A DNA stretch of 64,000 nt from Sphingopyxis sp. LK2115 (GCF_014595975.1 NZ_JABWGQ010000039.1:105749-169748); one strand, 5' to 3'. Counted from the stretch's first letter, positions 36,269-45,659 are shown. Numbers and translations are program-made. Notes: generated from the letters alone by a model not told the origin.

Positions 36269-37105
36269 CTATTCGCTTGGACGCACGGGCCGAAGGTCGG
36301 TTCCCGCGCGCCCCGAACGCAGCGCGGTGAACCAGCTCAACGGATTATACCATTCGGCCGTCCCGTCGGTCGAAAAGCTGATGATTTCGGCACGACCGGC
36401 GATCGCGTCGAACGGCACCGCACCGCCGAGGCCCTTCATCTCGGCGGCGACGCGGCTGTCGGCGCTGCCGTCGCGATTGTCGCCCATCAGGAACAGATGG
36501 TTTGCCGGCACCACATAGGGTCCATAATCGTCGGTCGCATAGCCCGGCCCCATGTCGATCGTGTCGAAACTGGCGCCGCCGGGCAGGGTTTCGCGGACGA
36601 TCGGGATTTCCAGCGTCTGCTTGCCGTCGGCGCCGCGGGAGACGAAGCGCGACAGGCTGGAGTCGGGGCCGGGGGTGTTGAGATCGACGGGGATCGCCAG
36701 CATCGGCTGCACCTCGCGCTTCACCGGCTTGCCGTTGATGCTGAGTTCGCCGTCCTTGAGCTGAATCGTGTCGCCGGGCAGGCCGATCACGCGCTTGATA
36801 TAGTCAACGCGCGTGATCGGATGTTCGAGGACGACGATGTCCCCGCGTTCGGGCAGTTTTCCAAACAGGCGACCCTCCATCCTGGGCGCGAGATGAAAGC
36901 TGACCGAAGCATAGGACCAGCCATAGGGATATTTGCTGACGATCAGCCGGTCGCCGTTGCGCAGGATGGGCATCATCGAATCGGATGGGATATAGAAGGG
37001 CTTGGCGACACAGCTGTGGATGACGAGCACGAGCAGCAGGATGACCGCAACGTCGCGGATCAGCTTGCCCCAGCTGCCGTCATCCTGTGATTTTCTTTTC
37101 GCCAT
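36269..37105 (-). CDS. lepB: Signal peptidase I
   Basis: 278 residues. The membrane anchor is at about 16-33; the catalytic Ser43 lies in YIPSDSMMP and Lys104 in DYIKRVIGLPGD; the box GDNRDGSADSR is near residue 226. SDSM replaces the more common SGSM, a variant within the family. It cleaves signal peptides on the periplasmic side, including those of exported proteins in this window. It starts ten bases after acpS ends. Confidence 0.95.
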   Translation of the reverse strand: MAKRKSQDDGSWGKLIRDVAVILLLVLVIHSCVAKPFYIPSDSMMPILRNGDRLIVSKYPYGWSYASVSFHLAPRMEGRLFGKLPERGDIVVLEHPITRVDYIKRVIGLPGDTIQLKDGELSINGKPVKREVQPMLAIPVDLNTPGPDSSLSRFVSRGADGKQTLEIPIVRETLPGGASFDTIDMGPGYATDDYGPYVVPANHLFLMGDNRDGSADSRVAAEMKGLGGAVPFDAIAGRAEIISFSTDGTAEWYNPLSWFTALRSGRAGTDLRPVRPSE

Positions 37106-37114
37106 GGTAACCGG

Positions 37115-37516
37115 TCAGTCCTTGATTGCTTCGATGATGACGAACGCCTGCGCCCAGGGATGGTCGTCGGTCAATGTCAGATGAATATGCGCTGTGTGGC
37201 CGGGCGGGATCATCGCGGCCAGCCGCTCCGCCGCACCGCCGGTCAGTGCCAGCGTCGGCGCTCCCGATGGCGTGTTGACGACGCCGATGTCCTTCATGAA
37301 CACGCCGCGCTTGAAACCGGTGCCGACGGCTTTCGAGAAAGCTTCCTTCGCGGCGAAGCGCTTGGCATAGGTTCCCGCGCGCGTGAACGGCCGTCGCGCC
37401 GCCTTGGCGCGCTCGATGTCGGTAAACACGCGCTTTTCGAACCGCTCGCCGAAGCGGTCGAGCGATGCCTGGATGCGCTCGATGTTGCAGAGGTCGGAAC
37501 CGAGGCCGATAATCAC
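37115..37516 (-). CDS. acpS: Holo-[acyl-carrier-protein] synthase
   Basis: 133 residues with a GTG start at 37516. [16 protein letters not shown] (metal-binding Asp) and [16 protein letters not shown] (catalytic Glu/Lys helix) are the AcpS signatures. It transfers phosphopantetheine from CoA to apo-ACP. The Shine-Dalgarno GGGGAGG ends seven bases before the GTG and lies inside one arm of a perfect 19-bp inverted repeat (37519-37537 with 37634-37652), so the start may be masked in the pdxJ-acpS transcript. Confidence 0.95.
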   Translation of the reverse strand: MIIGLGSDLCNIERIQASLDRFGERFEKRVFTDIERAKAARRPFTRAGTYAKRFAAKEAFSKAVGTGFKRGVFMKDIGVVNTPSGAPTLALTGGAAERLAAMIPPGHTAHIHLTLTDDHPWAQAFVIIEAIKD

Positions 37517-37518
37517 CT

Positions 37519-37652
37519 CAATTCCTCCCCGAAACGGCGAGGGGGACCATGCGCGGCATGACCGAGGATCCGTGACGGTGCGTCATCGCAGAAGGTTTCG
37601 ACTCTTCCGCCAGCCCTGCGGGCCGCCGTCTTCCCGTTTCGGGGAGGAATTG
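37519..37652 (-). repeat. 19-bp perfect inverted repeat overlapping the acpS ribosome-binding site
   Basis: Arms CAATTCCTCCCCGAAACGG (37519-37537) and CCGTTTCGGGGAGGAATTG (37634-37652) are exact reverse complements 96 bases apart. In the minus-strand transcript the pdxJ-proximal arm CCUCCCC pairs with GGGGAGG of the acpS start. The interior has no coding sequence. It may be a mobile intergenic unit whose end has become the ribosome-binding site. Confidence 0.85.
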
Positions 37653-37663
37653 GACCGGCATGC

Positions 37664-38410
37664 TCACCCGCGCGCCTCGTCCATCAGCGCGCGCATCCGC
37701 CGCACCGCATCTTCCAGCCCGGTGAAAATCGCCTCGCCGATCAGATAATGGCCGATGTTGAGCTCGGCGAGCTGCGGGATCGCGGCGACGGGGACGACAT
37801 TTTCATAAGTCAGGCCATGCCCCGCATGGGGTTCGATGCCATTCTTCCATGCCAGTGCGGCGGCGTCGGCGATGCGGCGCAGTTCGGCAGCGCGTTCTTC
37901 GCCATCCGAATGCGCATAGCGGCCGGTGTGAAACTCGACGACGGGCGCGCGCAGCCGCATCGCCGCCTCGATCTGTCGCGCGTCGGGTTCGATGAACAGG
38001 CTGACGCGGATGCCCGCGTCGGCCAGCCGCGCGACGATGGGCGCCAGGTGATTATGCTGCCCCGCCGCGTCCAGTCCGCCTTCGGTCGTGCGCTCCTCGC
38101 GCTTTTCCGGGACGATGCACGCCGCATGCGGTTTGTGGCGCAGTGCGATTTCGACCATCTCGTCGGTGGCCGCCATTTCGAGATTGAGCGGCAGGTCGGT
38201 CGCCGCCTGGATGCGCGCCAGGTCGGCGTCGCGGATATGCCGCCGGTCCTCGCGCAGATGCGCGGTGATGCCGTCGCCGCCGACGGAGGCGACGATTGCC
38301 GCTGCGCGCACCGGATCGGGATGCTCGCCGCCGCGCGCGTTGCGGATCGTCGCGACATGGTCGATGTTGACGCCGAGACGCAGGCGGCGCGGGGCGGGAG
38401 AGGCGTTCAA
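37664..38410 (-). CDS. pdxJ: Pyridoxine 5'-phosphate synthase
   Basis: 248 residues, start at 38410 overlapping the pyrE stop by four bases. [19 protein letters not shown] is the N-terminal signature, followed by [13 protein letters not shown] and [12 protein letters not shown] and the C-terminal GHGLTYENV and [10 protein letters not shown]. It joins deoxyxylulose phosphate and amino-acetone phosphate in vitamin B6 synthesis. It sits in the usual pyrE-pdxJ-acpS-lepB order. Confidence 0.97.
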   Translation of the reverse strand: MNASPAPRRLRLGVNIDHVATIRNARGGEHPDPVRAAAIVASVGGDGITAHLREDRRHIRDADLARIQAATDLPLNLEMAATDEMVEIALRHKPHAACIVPEKREERTTEGGLDAAGQHNHLAPIVARLADAGIRVSLFIEPDARQIEAAMRLRAPVVEFHTGRYAHSDGEERAAELRRIADAAALAWKNGIEPHAGHGLTYENVVPVAAIPQLAELNIGHYLIGEAIFTGLEDAVRRMRALMDEARG

Positions 38411-38994
38411 GCCGCCACGCTCCGGCTGCCGGGCTTGACCGCCTCGGTGCCTGCAAGTTCGGGCGGCAGATCGTCGGCGGCATAGGTCGGGAAGTTGATC
38501 GCAACGAGCGGATAGAAAGGCACCCCCAGGTCGACGCCGCCCGCCGAGCGATCGACAAGCGCGGCTTCGGCAATCACCTCGCCCCCCGCGGCGCGCACCG
38601 CCTCCATCGCTTCGCGCGAGGAAAGGCCGGTGGTCACGACATCTTCGACCATCAGCACCCTGGCGCCGGGGTCGATGGAAAAGCCGCGGCGCAGCTCGAA
38701 CGTGCCGGTCGGACGTTCGACGAAGATCGCGGGCTTGCCAAGCGCGCGGCCCATTTCATGCCCGATGATGACGCCGCCCATCGCGGGCGAGACGACAAGG
38801 TCGATCGCCTGCCGCAGATCGCGCGGCAGCTTGGCGGCAAGCGCCACGGCGAGCCGTCCGGCGCGCGCGGTATCCATCAGAACGCGCGCGCATTGCAGAT
38901 AATATTCGCTGTGGCGGCCGGAGGAGAGCAGAAAATGCCCCTGGAGCAGGGCGTCGGCGGCGCGGAACTCGGCCAGGATTTCATCGTCGGTCAT
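38407..38994 (-). CDS. pyrE: Orotate phosphoribosyltransferase
   Basis: 195 residues. The PRPP-binding motif [18 protein letters not shown] and the [19 protein letters not shown]-terminus identify the PyrE type; [15 protein letters not shown] is the active-site hood. It converts orotate to OMP. It is the first gene of the minus-strand run ending in the permease gene and diverges from ctaC over 232 bases. Confidence 0.96.
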   Translation of the reverse strand: MTDDEILAEFRAADALLQGHFLLSSGRHSEYYLQCARVLMDTARAGRLAVALAAKLPRDLRQAIDLVVSPAMGGVIIGHEMGRALGKPAIFVERPTGTFELRRGFSIDPGARVLMVEDVVTTGLSSREAMEAVRAAGGEVIAEAALVDRSAGGVDLGVPFYPLVAINFPTYAADDLPPELAGTEAVKPGSRSVAA

Positions 38995-39114
38995 GCAGGA
39001 TTGGTCTTTTGTCCATAACAGCGCCCACGGCGGGCGACCGGGTTTTGGCGGCGCAGATTTGCCAGCCGCAAAATAGTGTTAGAGATGCTTGAGGCAAGCG
39101 GCAAGCGGGTCTAT

Positions 39115-39158
39115 AGCGCCCGCGAGATTCAGCCTGTCCGATAGGCTGCGCGGGCGCT
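39115..39158. repeat. Nested inverted repeat in the pyrE-ctaC gap
   Basis: Outer arms AGCGCCCGCG (39115-39124) and CGCGGGCGCT (39149-39158) are perfect; directly inside the right arm, AGGCTG (39143-39148) pairs with CAGCCT (39130-39135) after a five-base AGATT bulge on the left. It ends 68 bases before ctaC. No T-run follows on either strand. Confidence 0.75.
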
Positions 39159-39226
39159 TGTCCGGCAGCGGGGAAGGGCGGGCTGGGGGATCATAAGAAC
39201 AACAGGCAACGGGCGGCACTATCCTT

Positions 39227-40291
39227 ATGAAGAGCTTGAAAACCCCTGTAATCAAGGTGTTAATCGCGGCAGCCTTGTCGCTCGGCGCGGTCGGCGCCGG
39301 TCAGGCGCAGACGGCGGCGACGGCTCCGGCCGAAGCGCCGGCGGCCACGGTCGCGGCGAATCCGGCTCCGGTGGCCGCGCCGGTCGAAGCTCCGGCCGCG
39401 ACGCCTGCCACCGCTCCGGCCGCTGGCGACGCCGCCGCGCCCGCAGCCGACGCTACCTATGTGCCGATGAAGCCCACGCCGGGCGTGGGCCAGCCGATCG
39501 ACCGCGGGATCGACTTTCAGCCGCAGGTCAGCCCGATCGGCGAACAGGCTTATTGGTTCAACCATGTGATGCTGCTGCCGATCATCACGATCATCTCGCT
39601 CTTCGTTCTCGGCCTGCTGCTCTGGGTGATCGTGCGCTACCGCGCCAAGGCGAATCCGGTGCCGTCGAAGACGACGCACAACACCTTCATCGAGATCATC
39701 TGGACAGCGATCCCGGTGCTGATCCTCGCGGTGATCGCGGTGCCGTCGATCCGCCTGCTGGCGGCGCAATATGAGCCGCCCAAGAAGGATGCGCTGACGA
39801 TCAAGGTCACCGGATATCAATGGTATTGGGGCTATGCCTATCCCGACCAGGGCATCGGCGAATATGTGTCGAAGATGCTGCCCGAAGATCAGGCGAAGGC
39901 AGCGGGCGAGCCCTATCAGCTGGCGGTGGACAACCGCATGGTCGTGCCCGTCGGGCGACAGGTGAAGCTGATCGTCACCGGCGCCGACGTCATTCACAGC
40001 TTCGCCGTTCCGGCCTTCTGGACCAAGATGGACGCGGTTCCCGGTCGCGCGAACGAAACGACCTTCACCGCGAACAAGGTCGGCGTCTATTACGGTCAGT
40101 GTTCGGAACTGTGCGGCGTCGATCACGGCTATATGCCGATTGCGGTCGAGGTGCTGCCGGTCGACAAGTGGGAAGCCTGGGTCCGCTCGAAGGGAGGCAA
40201 CCCGGCGGGTCCGGTGGTCGAGACCGCCGCGGCGCCGACCGAAATCGCGCCGGCCGCGGCTTCCGCCGCCCTCCCCGCCGCCAAGAATTAA
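39227..40291 (+). CDS. ctaC: Cytochrome c oxidase subunit II
   Basis: 354 residues. A signal peptide (about 1-28) is followed by a 45-residue Ala/Pro linker (about 30-75), two membrane segments (112-137 and 155-180) and the cupredoxin domain. CuA ligands are His257, Cys292, Cys296, His300 and Met303 (YGQCSELCGVDHGYM). The Trp-rich QWYWGY electron-entry patch is intact. It receives electrons from cytochrome c. It is first in the aa3 oxidase operon; ctaD follows after 15 bases. Confidence 0.96.
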   Translation: MKSLKTPVIKVLIAAALSLGAVGAGQAQTAATAPAEAPAATVAANPAPVAAPVEAPAATPATAPAAGDAAAPAADATYVPMKPTPGVGQPIDRGIDFQPQVSPIGEQAYWFNHVMLLPIITIISLFVLGLLLWVIVRYRAKANPVPSKTTHNTFIEIIWTAIPVLILAVIAVPSIRLLAAQYEPPKKDALTIKVTGYQWYWGYAYPDQGIGEYVSKMLPEDQAKAAGEPYQLAVDNRMVVPVGRQVKLIVTGADVIHSFAVPAFWTKMDAVPGRANETTFTANKVGVYYGQCSELCGVDHGYMPIAVEVLPVDKWEAWVRSKGGNPAGPVVETAAAPTEIAPAAASAALPAAKN

Positions 40292-40306
40292 CAAGGGGTC
40301 CGACAG

Positions 40307-41977
40307 ATGACCGATATCGCAGTGACTGCACCCGCGCACGGCCACGCCGATCACGCGCACGACCATGATCACGACACGCCGGGCTTCTTTGTCCGTTGGT
40401 TCATGTCGACGAACCACAAGGACATCGGCACCCTTTATCTGATTTTCGCGATCGTCGCGGGGATCGTCGGCGGCGTGCTGTCGGGCATGATGCGCCTCGA
40501 ACTCGCCGAACCCGGCGTGCAATATCTGGGCGGCTGGGCCGAAATGCTTGGCGGCGCGGGCGACGAGGTCGCGGGCAAGCATTTCTGGAACGTGATGATC
40601 ACCGCGCACGGGCTGATCATGGTGTTCTTCATGGTCATGCCCGCGATGATCGGCGGTTTCGGCAACTGGTTCGTGCCGCTGATGATCGGCGCGCCCGACA
40701 TGGCCTTCCCGCGCATGAACAATATTTCCTTCTGGCTGACCTTCGTGGCGTTCATCATGCTGGTCGGGTCGATGTTCGTGCCTGGCGGCAGCGGCCTCGG
40801 CGCCGGCACCGGCTGGACGGTCTATGCGCCGCTGTCGACCAGCGGCTCGGCCGGGCCCGCGGTCGACATGGCGATCTTCTCGCTCCACCTTGCGGGCGCG
40901 GCGTCGATTCTGGGCGCGATCAACTTCATCACCACCATCTTCAACATGCGCGCGCCGGGCATGACGCTGCACAAGATGCCGCTGTTCGTGTGGTCGGTGC
41001 TCGTCACCGCCTTCCTGCTGCTGCTCGCGCTGCCGGTGCTCGCCGCGGCGATCACGATGCTGCTGACCGACCGCAATTTCGGCACCACCTTCTATGACGC
41101 GGCCGGCGGCGGCGATCCCGTGCTCTACCAGCATCTCTTCTGGTTCTTCGGCCACCCCGAAGTGTACATCATGATCCTGCCGGGCTTCGGCATCGTCAGC
41201 CAGATCATCTCGACCTTCAGCCGCAAGCCGGTGTTCGGCTATCTCGGCATGGCCTATGCGATGGTCGCGATCGGCGTCGTCGGTTTCATCGTGTGGGCGC
41301 ACCACATGTTCACCGTCGGCATGAGCGTGAACCTGAAGATGTATTTCACCGCCGCGACGATGGTGATCGCGGTCCCGACGGGGATCAAGATCTTCAGCTG
41401 GATCGCGACGATGTGGGGCGGGTCGATGAGCTTCAAGACCCCCATGGTCTGGTCGCTGGGCTTTATCTTCATGTTCACCGTCGGCGGGGTGACCGGCGTC
41501 GTGCTTGCCAACGGCGGCGTCGATACGGCGCTTCACGACACCTATTATGTCGTCGCGCACTTCCACTATGTGCTCTCGCTCGGCGCGGTCTTCTCGCTCT
41601 TTGCCGGTTTCTATTACTGGTTCCCGAAGATGTCGGGCCGGATGTACAACGAGTTTCTGGGACAACTGCACTTCTGGATCTTCTTCATCGGCGTGAACGT
41701 CCTGTTCTTCCCCCAGCATTTCCTGGGTCAGCAGGGAATGCCGCGCCGTTACCCCGACTATCCCGACGCCTATGCCTTCTGGCACCTCATCTCGTCCTAT
41801 GGCTATGTCATCATGGGCGTGGGCGTGCTGATCTTCTTTGCGAACATTCTCTGGTCGCTGGTTGCGGGCAAGAAGGCGGCGGACAATCCGTGGGGCGAGG
41901 GTGCGACGACGCTCGAATGGACGCTGTCGAGCCCGCCGCCGTTCCACCAGTTCAACGAACTGCCGCGTATCGCCTGA
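40307..41977 (+). CDS. ctaD: Cytochrome c oxidase subunit I (aa3 type)
   Basis: 556 residues with about twelve membrane segments. The His-rich N-terminus is followed by [11 protein letters not shown], the heme ligand region [11 protein letters not shown], CuB and cross-linked Tyr motif [11 protein letters not shown], and the double heme ligands in [17 protein letters not shown]. It is the catalytic subunit, reducing O2 to water and pumping protons. AAGGGG precedes the ATG at 40307. An inverted repeat lies between it and ctaB. Confidence 0.97.
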   Translation: MTDIAVTAPAHGHADHAHDHDHDTPGFFVRWFMSTNHKDIGTLYLIFAIVAGIVGGVLSGMMRLELAEPGVQYLGGWAEMLGGAGDEVAGKHFWNVMITAHGLIMVFFMVMPAMIGGFGNWFVPLMIGAPDMAFPRMNNISFWLTFVAFIMLVGSMFVPGGSGLGAGTGWTVYAPLSTSGSAGPAVDMAIFSLHLAGAASILGAINFITTIFNMRAPGMTLHKMPLFVWSVLVTAFLLLLALPVLAAAITMLLTDRNFGTTFYDAAGGGDPVLYQHLFWFFGHPEVYIMILPGFGIVSQIISTFSRKPVFGYLGMAYAMVAIGVVGFIVWAHHMFTVGMSVNLKMYFTAATMVIAVPTGIKIFSWIATMWGGSMSFKTPMVWSLGFIFMFTVGGVTGVVLANGGVDTALHDTYYVVAHFHYVLSLGAVFSLFAGFYYWFPKMSGRMYNEFLGQLHFWIFFIGVNVLFFPQHFLGQQGMPRRYPDYPDAYAFWHLISSYGYVIMGVGVLIFFANILWSLVAGKKAADNPWGEGATTLEWTLSSPPPFHQFNELPRIA

Positions 41978-41984
41978 TCGCGCT

Positions 41985-42012
41985 CGCCCCCTGCTGACAT
42001 CGGCAGGGGGCG
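41985..42012 (+). repeat. Perfect 10-bp hairpin between ctaD and ctaB
   Basis: Arms CGCCCCCTGC (41985-41994) and GCAGGGGGCG (42003-42012) with an eight-base loop. No T-run follows, so it is more likely an mRNA 3'-protection or processing element than a full terminator. It starts eight bases after the ctaD stop and ends 24 bases before the ctaB start. Confidence 0.7.
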
Positions 42013-42036
42013 TCGCTCGTCGGGCCGGAGGAAGCC

Positions 42037-42948
42037 TTGGCGCAGAGCCTGACCCATGCTGAGACGGCGCTTCCCGCCGATTGGCGCGACCTGTTCGCGC
42101 TGACGAAGCCGCGCGTCATGTCGCTGGTGGTGTTCACGGCGCTGTGCGGCCTGCTCGCGGCGCCGGGCGATGTGCATCCGGTTCTCGGCTTTTCGTCGAT
42201 CCTTGCCATCGCGCTGGGGGCCGGGGCGTCGGGGGCGCTCAACCAATGGTATGAGGCCGGGCTCGACGCCAAGATGAAGCGGACCGCGGGGCGCCCGCTG
42301 CCCGCCGGGCGGCTCGATCCGCAAACGGCGTTGCAGTTCGGCATCGGCCTTGCGGCCTTTTCGCTGTTCCTGATGCTGTTCGCATCGAACTGGCAGGCGA
42401 CCTTGTTGCTGCTCGCCTCGATCCTGTTCTACGTCTTCGTCTATACCATGTGGCTCAAGCCGCGGACGCCGCAGAATATCGTCATCGGCGGCGCGGCGGG
42501 CGCCTTTCCGCCGCTGATCGGCTGGGTCGCCGCGACGGGCAGCATCGCGCCGCTGCCGGTGCTGCTCTTCCTGCTCATCTTCCTCTGGACGCCGCCGCAT
42601 TTCTGGGCGCTCGCGCTGTTCGTGCGGTCGGACTATGCCGCCGCGGGGATTCCCATGATGCCGGTGGTCGCGGGCGAGAAATCGACGCGGCGCCAGATCC
42701 TTCTTTATGCGCTGGTCATGGCGGCGGCGGCGATTGCGCCCTGGCCGCTGGGCTATACCGGTGCGCTTTATGGCTGGACGGCGATTCTGCTCTCGGCAAT
42801 CTTTGTCCTGCTGTCGGTGCAGGTCGGCACAAGGACGACGGGCGAGGGCGACCGGATGCAGCCCGAAAAGCGTCTTTTCGCCTTTTCGATCGCCTATCTT
42901 TTCATCCTGTTCGGCGCCGTCGTGGCCGACCGTTGGTGGCCGCTATGA
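42037..42948 (+). CDS. ctaB: Protoheme IX farnesyltransferase (heme O synthase)
   Basis: 303 residues with a TTG start at 42037, supported by GGAGG six bases upstream. The prenyltransferase Asp-rich motif [21 protein letters not shown] is near residue 70 and nine membrane segments follow. It makes heme O from protoheme and farnesyl diphosphate for the aa3 oxidase. Its stop overlaps the next small gene's ATG. Confidence 0.95.
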   Translation: MAQSLTHAETALPADWRDLFALTKPRVMSLVVFTALCGLLAAPGDVHPVLGFSSILAIALGAGASGALNQWYEAGLDAKMKRTAGRPLPAGRLDPQTALQFGIGLAAFSLFLMLFASNWQATLLLLASILFYVFVYTMWLKPRTPQNIVIGGAAGAFPPLIGWVAATGSIAPLPVLLFLLIFLWTPPHFWALALFVRSDYAAAGIPMMPVVAGEKSTRRQILLYALVMAAAAIAPWPLGYTGALYGWTAILLSAIFVLLSVQVGTRTTGEGDRMQPEKRLFAFSIAYLFILFGAVVADRWWPL

Positions 42949-43094
42949 CCGATGAACCCGACAAGCCGCCGTTCGACGAGGCCGAATATCGGCGCCGCCA
43001 GCGCAGCCGCGCGAACATGATGGCGTGGCTGCTCGGCGCGCTTGCGATCCTCTTTTTCTTCATCACCATCGCCAAGATGCAGATATTCGCATGA
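42945..43094 (+). CDS. Small single-span membrane protein in the cox cluster
   Basis: 49 residues: a charged N-terminus ([20 protein letters not shown]), one hydrophobic segment at about 26-43 ([20 protein letters not shown]) and a short tail. It overlaps the stop of ctaB and the start of ctaG by ATGA at both ends, so it is certainly translated as part of the operon. Similar short ORFs, sometimes called CoxF, occupy this place in alphaproteobacteria. A role in oxidase assembly is inferred from position only. Confidence 0.8.
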   Translation: MTDEPDKPPFDEAEYRRRQRSRANMMAWLLGALAILFFFITIAKMQIFA

Positions 43095-43651
43095 TCCAGA
43101 GCCTGTCCCCCAAAGCAAAAACGGCCGGTCTCGCCGGCATCCTCGCTCTCGCGATGACCGGCCTCGGCTTTGCTGCGGTGCCGCTCTACGACCTTTTTTG
43201 CCGCGTGACCGGCTTTGGGGGCACGACGCAGCGTTACGATGCGGCGGCGGCCGCGGCCGAACCCGAAATCCTCAGCCAGACGATGTCGGTGCGCTTCGAT
43301 GCCAATGTGTCGCCCGAACTGCCGTGGCGATTCTATCCCGAACACCCGCGCGACACGGTCAGCATCGGCGCGCGCGACATGGCGATCTTCATCGCCGAAA
43401 ATAATTCGGCGGCGCCGGTCGTCGGCACCGCCAGCTTCAACGTCACGCCGACGCAGGCGGGCAAATATTTCACCAAGATCCAGTGCTTCTGTTTTACCGA
43501 GCAACGGCTGGAACCGGGGCAGCAGATGCGGATGCCGGTGCTCTTCTTCGTCGACCCCGCGATCCTGGACGATCCTGACGCGCGCGACGTACAGGAAATC
43601 ACGCTGAGCTATACCTTCCACCCTGTAGACGGGGGCAAAAAGGCGAGCTAA
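43091..43651 (+). CDS. ctaG: Cytochrome c oxidase assembly protein CtaG/Cox11
   Basis: 186 residues from the ATG at 43091. One N-terminal membrane segment (about 12-32) is followed by PLYDLFCRVTGFGG (Cys37) and the copper-binding pair Cys132/Cys134 in KIQCFCFTEQ. It delivers copper to CuB of subunit I from the periplasmic side. It is coupled upstream to the 49-residue gene; ctaE follows after 80 bases. Confidence 0.95.
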   Translation: MIQSLSPKAKTAGLAGILALAMTGLGFAAVPLYDLFCRVTGFGGTTQRYDAAAAAAEPEILSQTMSVRFDANVSPELPWRFYPEHPRDTVSIGARDMAIFIAENNSAAPVVGTASFNVTPTQAGKYFTKIQCFCFTEQRLEPGQQMRMPVLFFVDPAILDDPDARDVQEITLSYTFHPVDGGKKAS

Positions 43652-43731
43652 GGCCGCATCCAAGAGTCTAACAAGGACCGGCAGGCGGTGGGGAATCGCG
43701 ATGCTGGGGCAGCAAAAACGGGAATTGCGAC

Positions 43732-44607
43732 ATGGCCGGTGCCAAACATCATGACTATCACCTCGTAAACCCCAGCGTCTGGCCGCTGATCGGCTCGTTC
43801 GCGGCGCTCGTGATGTTCTTCGGCCTCGTCATGTTCATGCACGAGGATTATTTCGGGGCTGCGGGCAAATGGGTGCTCGGCCTTGGCTTCATGGGCGTGA
43901 TCGCGACCTTTTTCAGCTGGTGGGCCGACGTCATCAACGAAGCCCATGCGGGCGATCATACGCCGGTCGTGCAGCTGCACCTGCGCTATGGCATGATCCT
44001 GTTCATCGCATCCGAAGTGATGTTTTTCGTCGGCTGGTTCTGGGCCTGGTTCGATTTCGCGCTCTTCCCGGTGCCGATCGAATATGCCGATGGCGCGGTC
44101 ACGTCGCTGTTCGGGCAGGATGGCGCCGAGGCGATTACCATGTGGCCGCCGAAGGGCATCGAGGTCATCGATCCCTTCTCGCTGCCGCTGCTCAACACGC
44201 TGATTCTGCTCTGCTCGGGTACGACGATCACCTGGGCGCACCACGCGCTGATCCACGGCGACCGCGAGGGGCTGAAAAAAGGGCTGTGGGCGACAATCAT
44301 CCTTGGCGTCGTCTTTTCGGCGATCCAGGCCTATGAATATGCGCACGCGCCATGGGGTTTCGGCGGCAGCAATTACAGCTCGGCCTTTTTCATGGCGACC
44401 GGTTTTCACGGTTTCCACGTCCTTGTCGGCACGATCTTCCTGATCGTCTGCCTCGTGCGCGCCTATAAGGGGCATTTCACCCCGCAGCAGCATTTCGGTT
44501 TCGAGGCGGCCGCCTGGTACTGGCACTTCGTCGACGTAGTGTGGTTGTTCCTGTTCATCATCGTCTATGTCTGGGGCGGCTGGGGCGCGCCGGTCGCTGC
44601 GCACTAA
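43732..44607 (+). CDS. ctaE: Cytochrome c oxidase subunit III
   Basis: 291 residues, seven predicted membrane segments. It begins with the HDYHLVNPSVWPL motif and contains EVMFFVGWFWAWFDFAL, GTTITWAHHALIHG, FMATGFHGFHV and WYWHFVDVVWLFLF, all typical of subunit III including the lipid-binding Glu. It stabilises proton uptake in the aa3 oxidase. Confidence 0.96.
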   Translation: MAGAKHHDYHLVNPSVWPLIGSFAALVMFFGLVMFMHEDYFGAAGKWVLGLGFMGVIATFFSWWADVINEAHAGDHTPVVQLHLRYGMILFIASEVMFFVGWFWAWFDFALFPVPIEYADGAVTSLFGQDGAEAITMWPPKGIEVIDPFSLPLLNTLILLCSGTTITWAHHALIHGDREGLKKGLWATIILGVVFSAIQAYEYAHAPWGFGGSNYSSAFFMATGFHGFHVLVGTIFLIVCLVRAYKGHFTPQQHFGFEAAAWYWHFVDVVWLFLFIIVYVWGGWGAPVAAH

Positions 44608-44623
44608 ATTGCCGGTGGGCAAT

Positions 44624-45004
44624 ATGGATCAAAAGGGGCAGCCGCCGGTCGCGCGCGCTGCCCTTTTTGGGCTCTGCCCGCGCTGCGGCGCGCAGACGCT
44701 GTTCGACGGCCCGGTGAAGTTCGCGCCGCGTTGCCGTGTCTGCGCGCTCGATTTTACCGCTTATAATGTCGGCGACGGACCAGCGGCGTTCCTGACGCTC
44801 CTGATCGGTGCGCTGCTGGTGGTGGCCGCGCTCGCGCTCGACGCCATGGTGCGGCCGCCCCTGTGGGTGCATGTGCTGCTGTGGGTGCCGCTCACCGCCG
44901 CGGCCGTGGTCTATGGCCTGCGCGTCGGCAAGGCGGCGCTGCTCGCGATCGAACATCAGCGGCAGGCGGCCGAGGGGCGCAAGCTGGACGATCCGGATGA
45001 CTGA
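44624..45004 (+). CDS. DUF983 family membrane protein
   Basis: 126 residues from the ATG at 44624. A zinc-ribbon-like CPRCG ... CRVC pair lies at the N-terminus, then DFTAYNVGDGPAAFLTLLIG and two membrane segments. DUF983 genes regularly sit between ctaE and SURF1 in alphaproteobacteria; the four cysteines suggest metal or redox handling for oxidase assembly, but this is inference. It overlaps the SURF1 gene by eight bases. Confidence 0.88.
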   Translation: MDQKGQPPVARAALFGLCPRCGAQTLFDGPVKFAPRCRVCALDFTAYNVGDGPAAFLTLLIGALLVVAALALDAMVRPPLWVHVLLWVPLTAAAVVYGLRVGKAALLAIEHQRQAAEGRKLDDPDD

Positions 45005-45659
45005 ACCCGCCGAACCGACCGCGCCCGCTGTGTCGCCGACGCCGCGCTGGCCGCTGATCCCGACTTTGCTCGTCCTCGGCGCCGTCGCGGTGATGATCGC
45101 GCTCGGCATCTGGCAACTCCAGCGCAAGGCCGACAAGGAGGCGCTGATCGCGCTTTACCAGCGCAATATGGCAATGTCGTCGCGCGTCGCCTATCCCGAA
45201 CTGCCGCCCGTTCCCGACGCGATGCTCTATCGCAAGAGCAGCGTCGTCTGCCTTGAACCCGTGCGCTGGGACCCGCGCAGCGGCACCGACCGCAAGGGCC
45301 GCACCGGCTTTCGCATGATTGCCGACTGCCGCACGGGGGCCGAAGGGCCGGGCGTGCTCGTCGATGTCGGGATCGGCGACGATTTCACGCCGCCGAAATG
45401 GCGGGGCGGGATTGTGCGGGGGACGATCGTGCCCGGTCCCGAACAGCCGGGCATGATCGCGCGCGCGTCGGGCAAGGCGCCGCCCGCGCGCGCGATGCTG
45501 GTCGCCGATACGCCGGTCGCCGGGCTGCGGCCGAGCGCGGTGCCGTCGGCTGATGACACGCCGAACAATCATCTGGCCTATGCGGTGCAATGGTTCCTTT
45601 TCGCCGCCGCGGCGCTGGTCATCTATATCCTGGCCGTGCGTCGCCGCTTGCGAGCGTAA
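44997..45659 (+). CDS. SURF1-family oxidase assembly protein
   Basis: 220 residues from the ATG at 44997. Membrane segments near both ends (about 18-38 and 193-213) and the conserved LGIWQLQRKADKE, followed late by NNHLAYAVQWFLFA, are the SURF1/Shy1 pattern. It assists heme a insertion into subunit I. It overlaps the DUF983 gene and precedes thrC by 27 bases. Confidence 0.9.
   Translation: MTEPAEPTAPAVSPTPRWPLIPTLLVLGAVAVMIALGIWQLQRKADKEALIALYQRNMAMSSRVAYPELPPVPDAMLYRKSSVVCLEPVRWDPRSGTDRKGRTGFRMIADCRTGAEGPGVLVDVGIGDDFTPPKWRGGIVRGTIVPGPEQPGMIARASGKAPPARAMLVADTPVAGLRPSAVPSADDTPNNHLAYAVQWFLFAAAALVIYILAVRRRLRA

Noticed and set aside
39260..41947. 895-residue open frame antisense to ctaC-ctaD
   Set aside because: His/Arg/Asp-rich artefact created by the membrane-protein codons of the oxidase subunits on the other strand.
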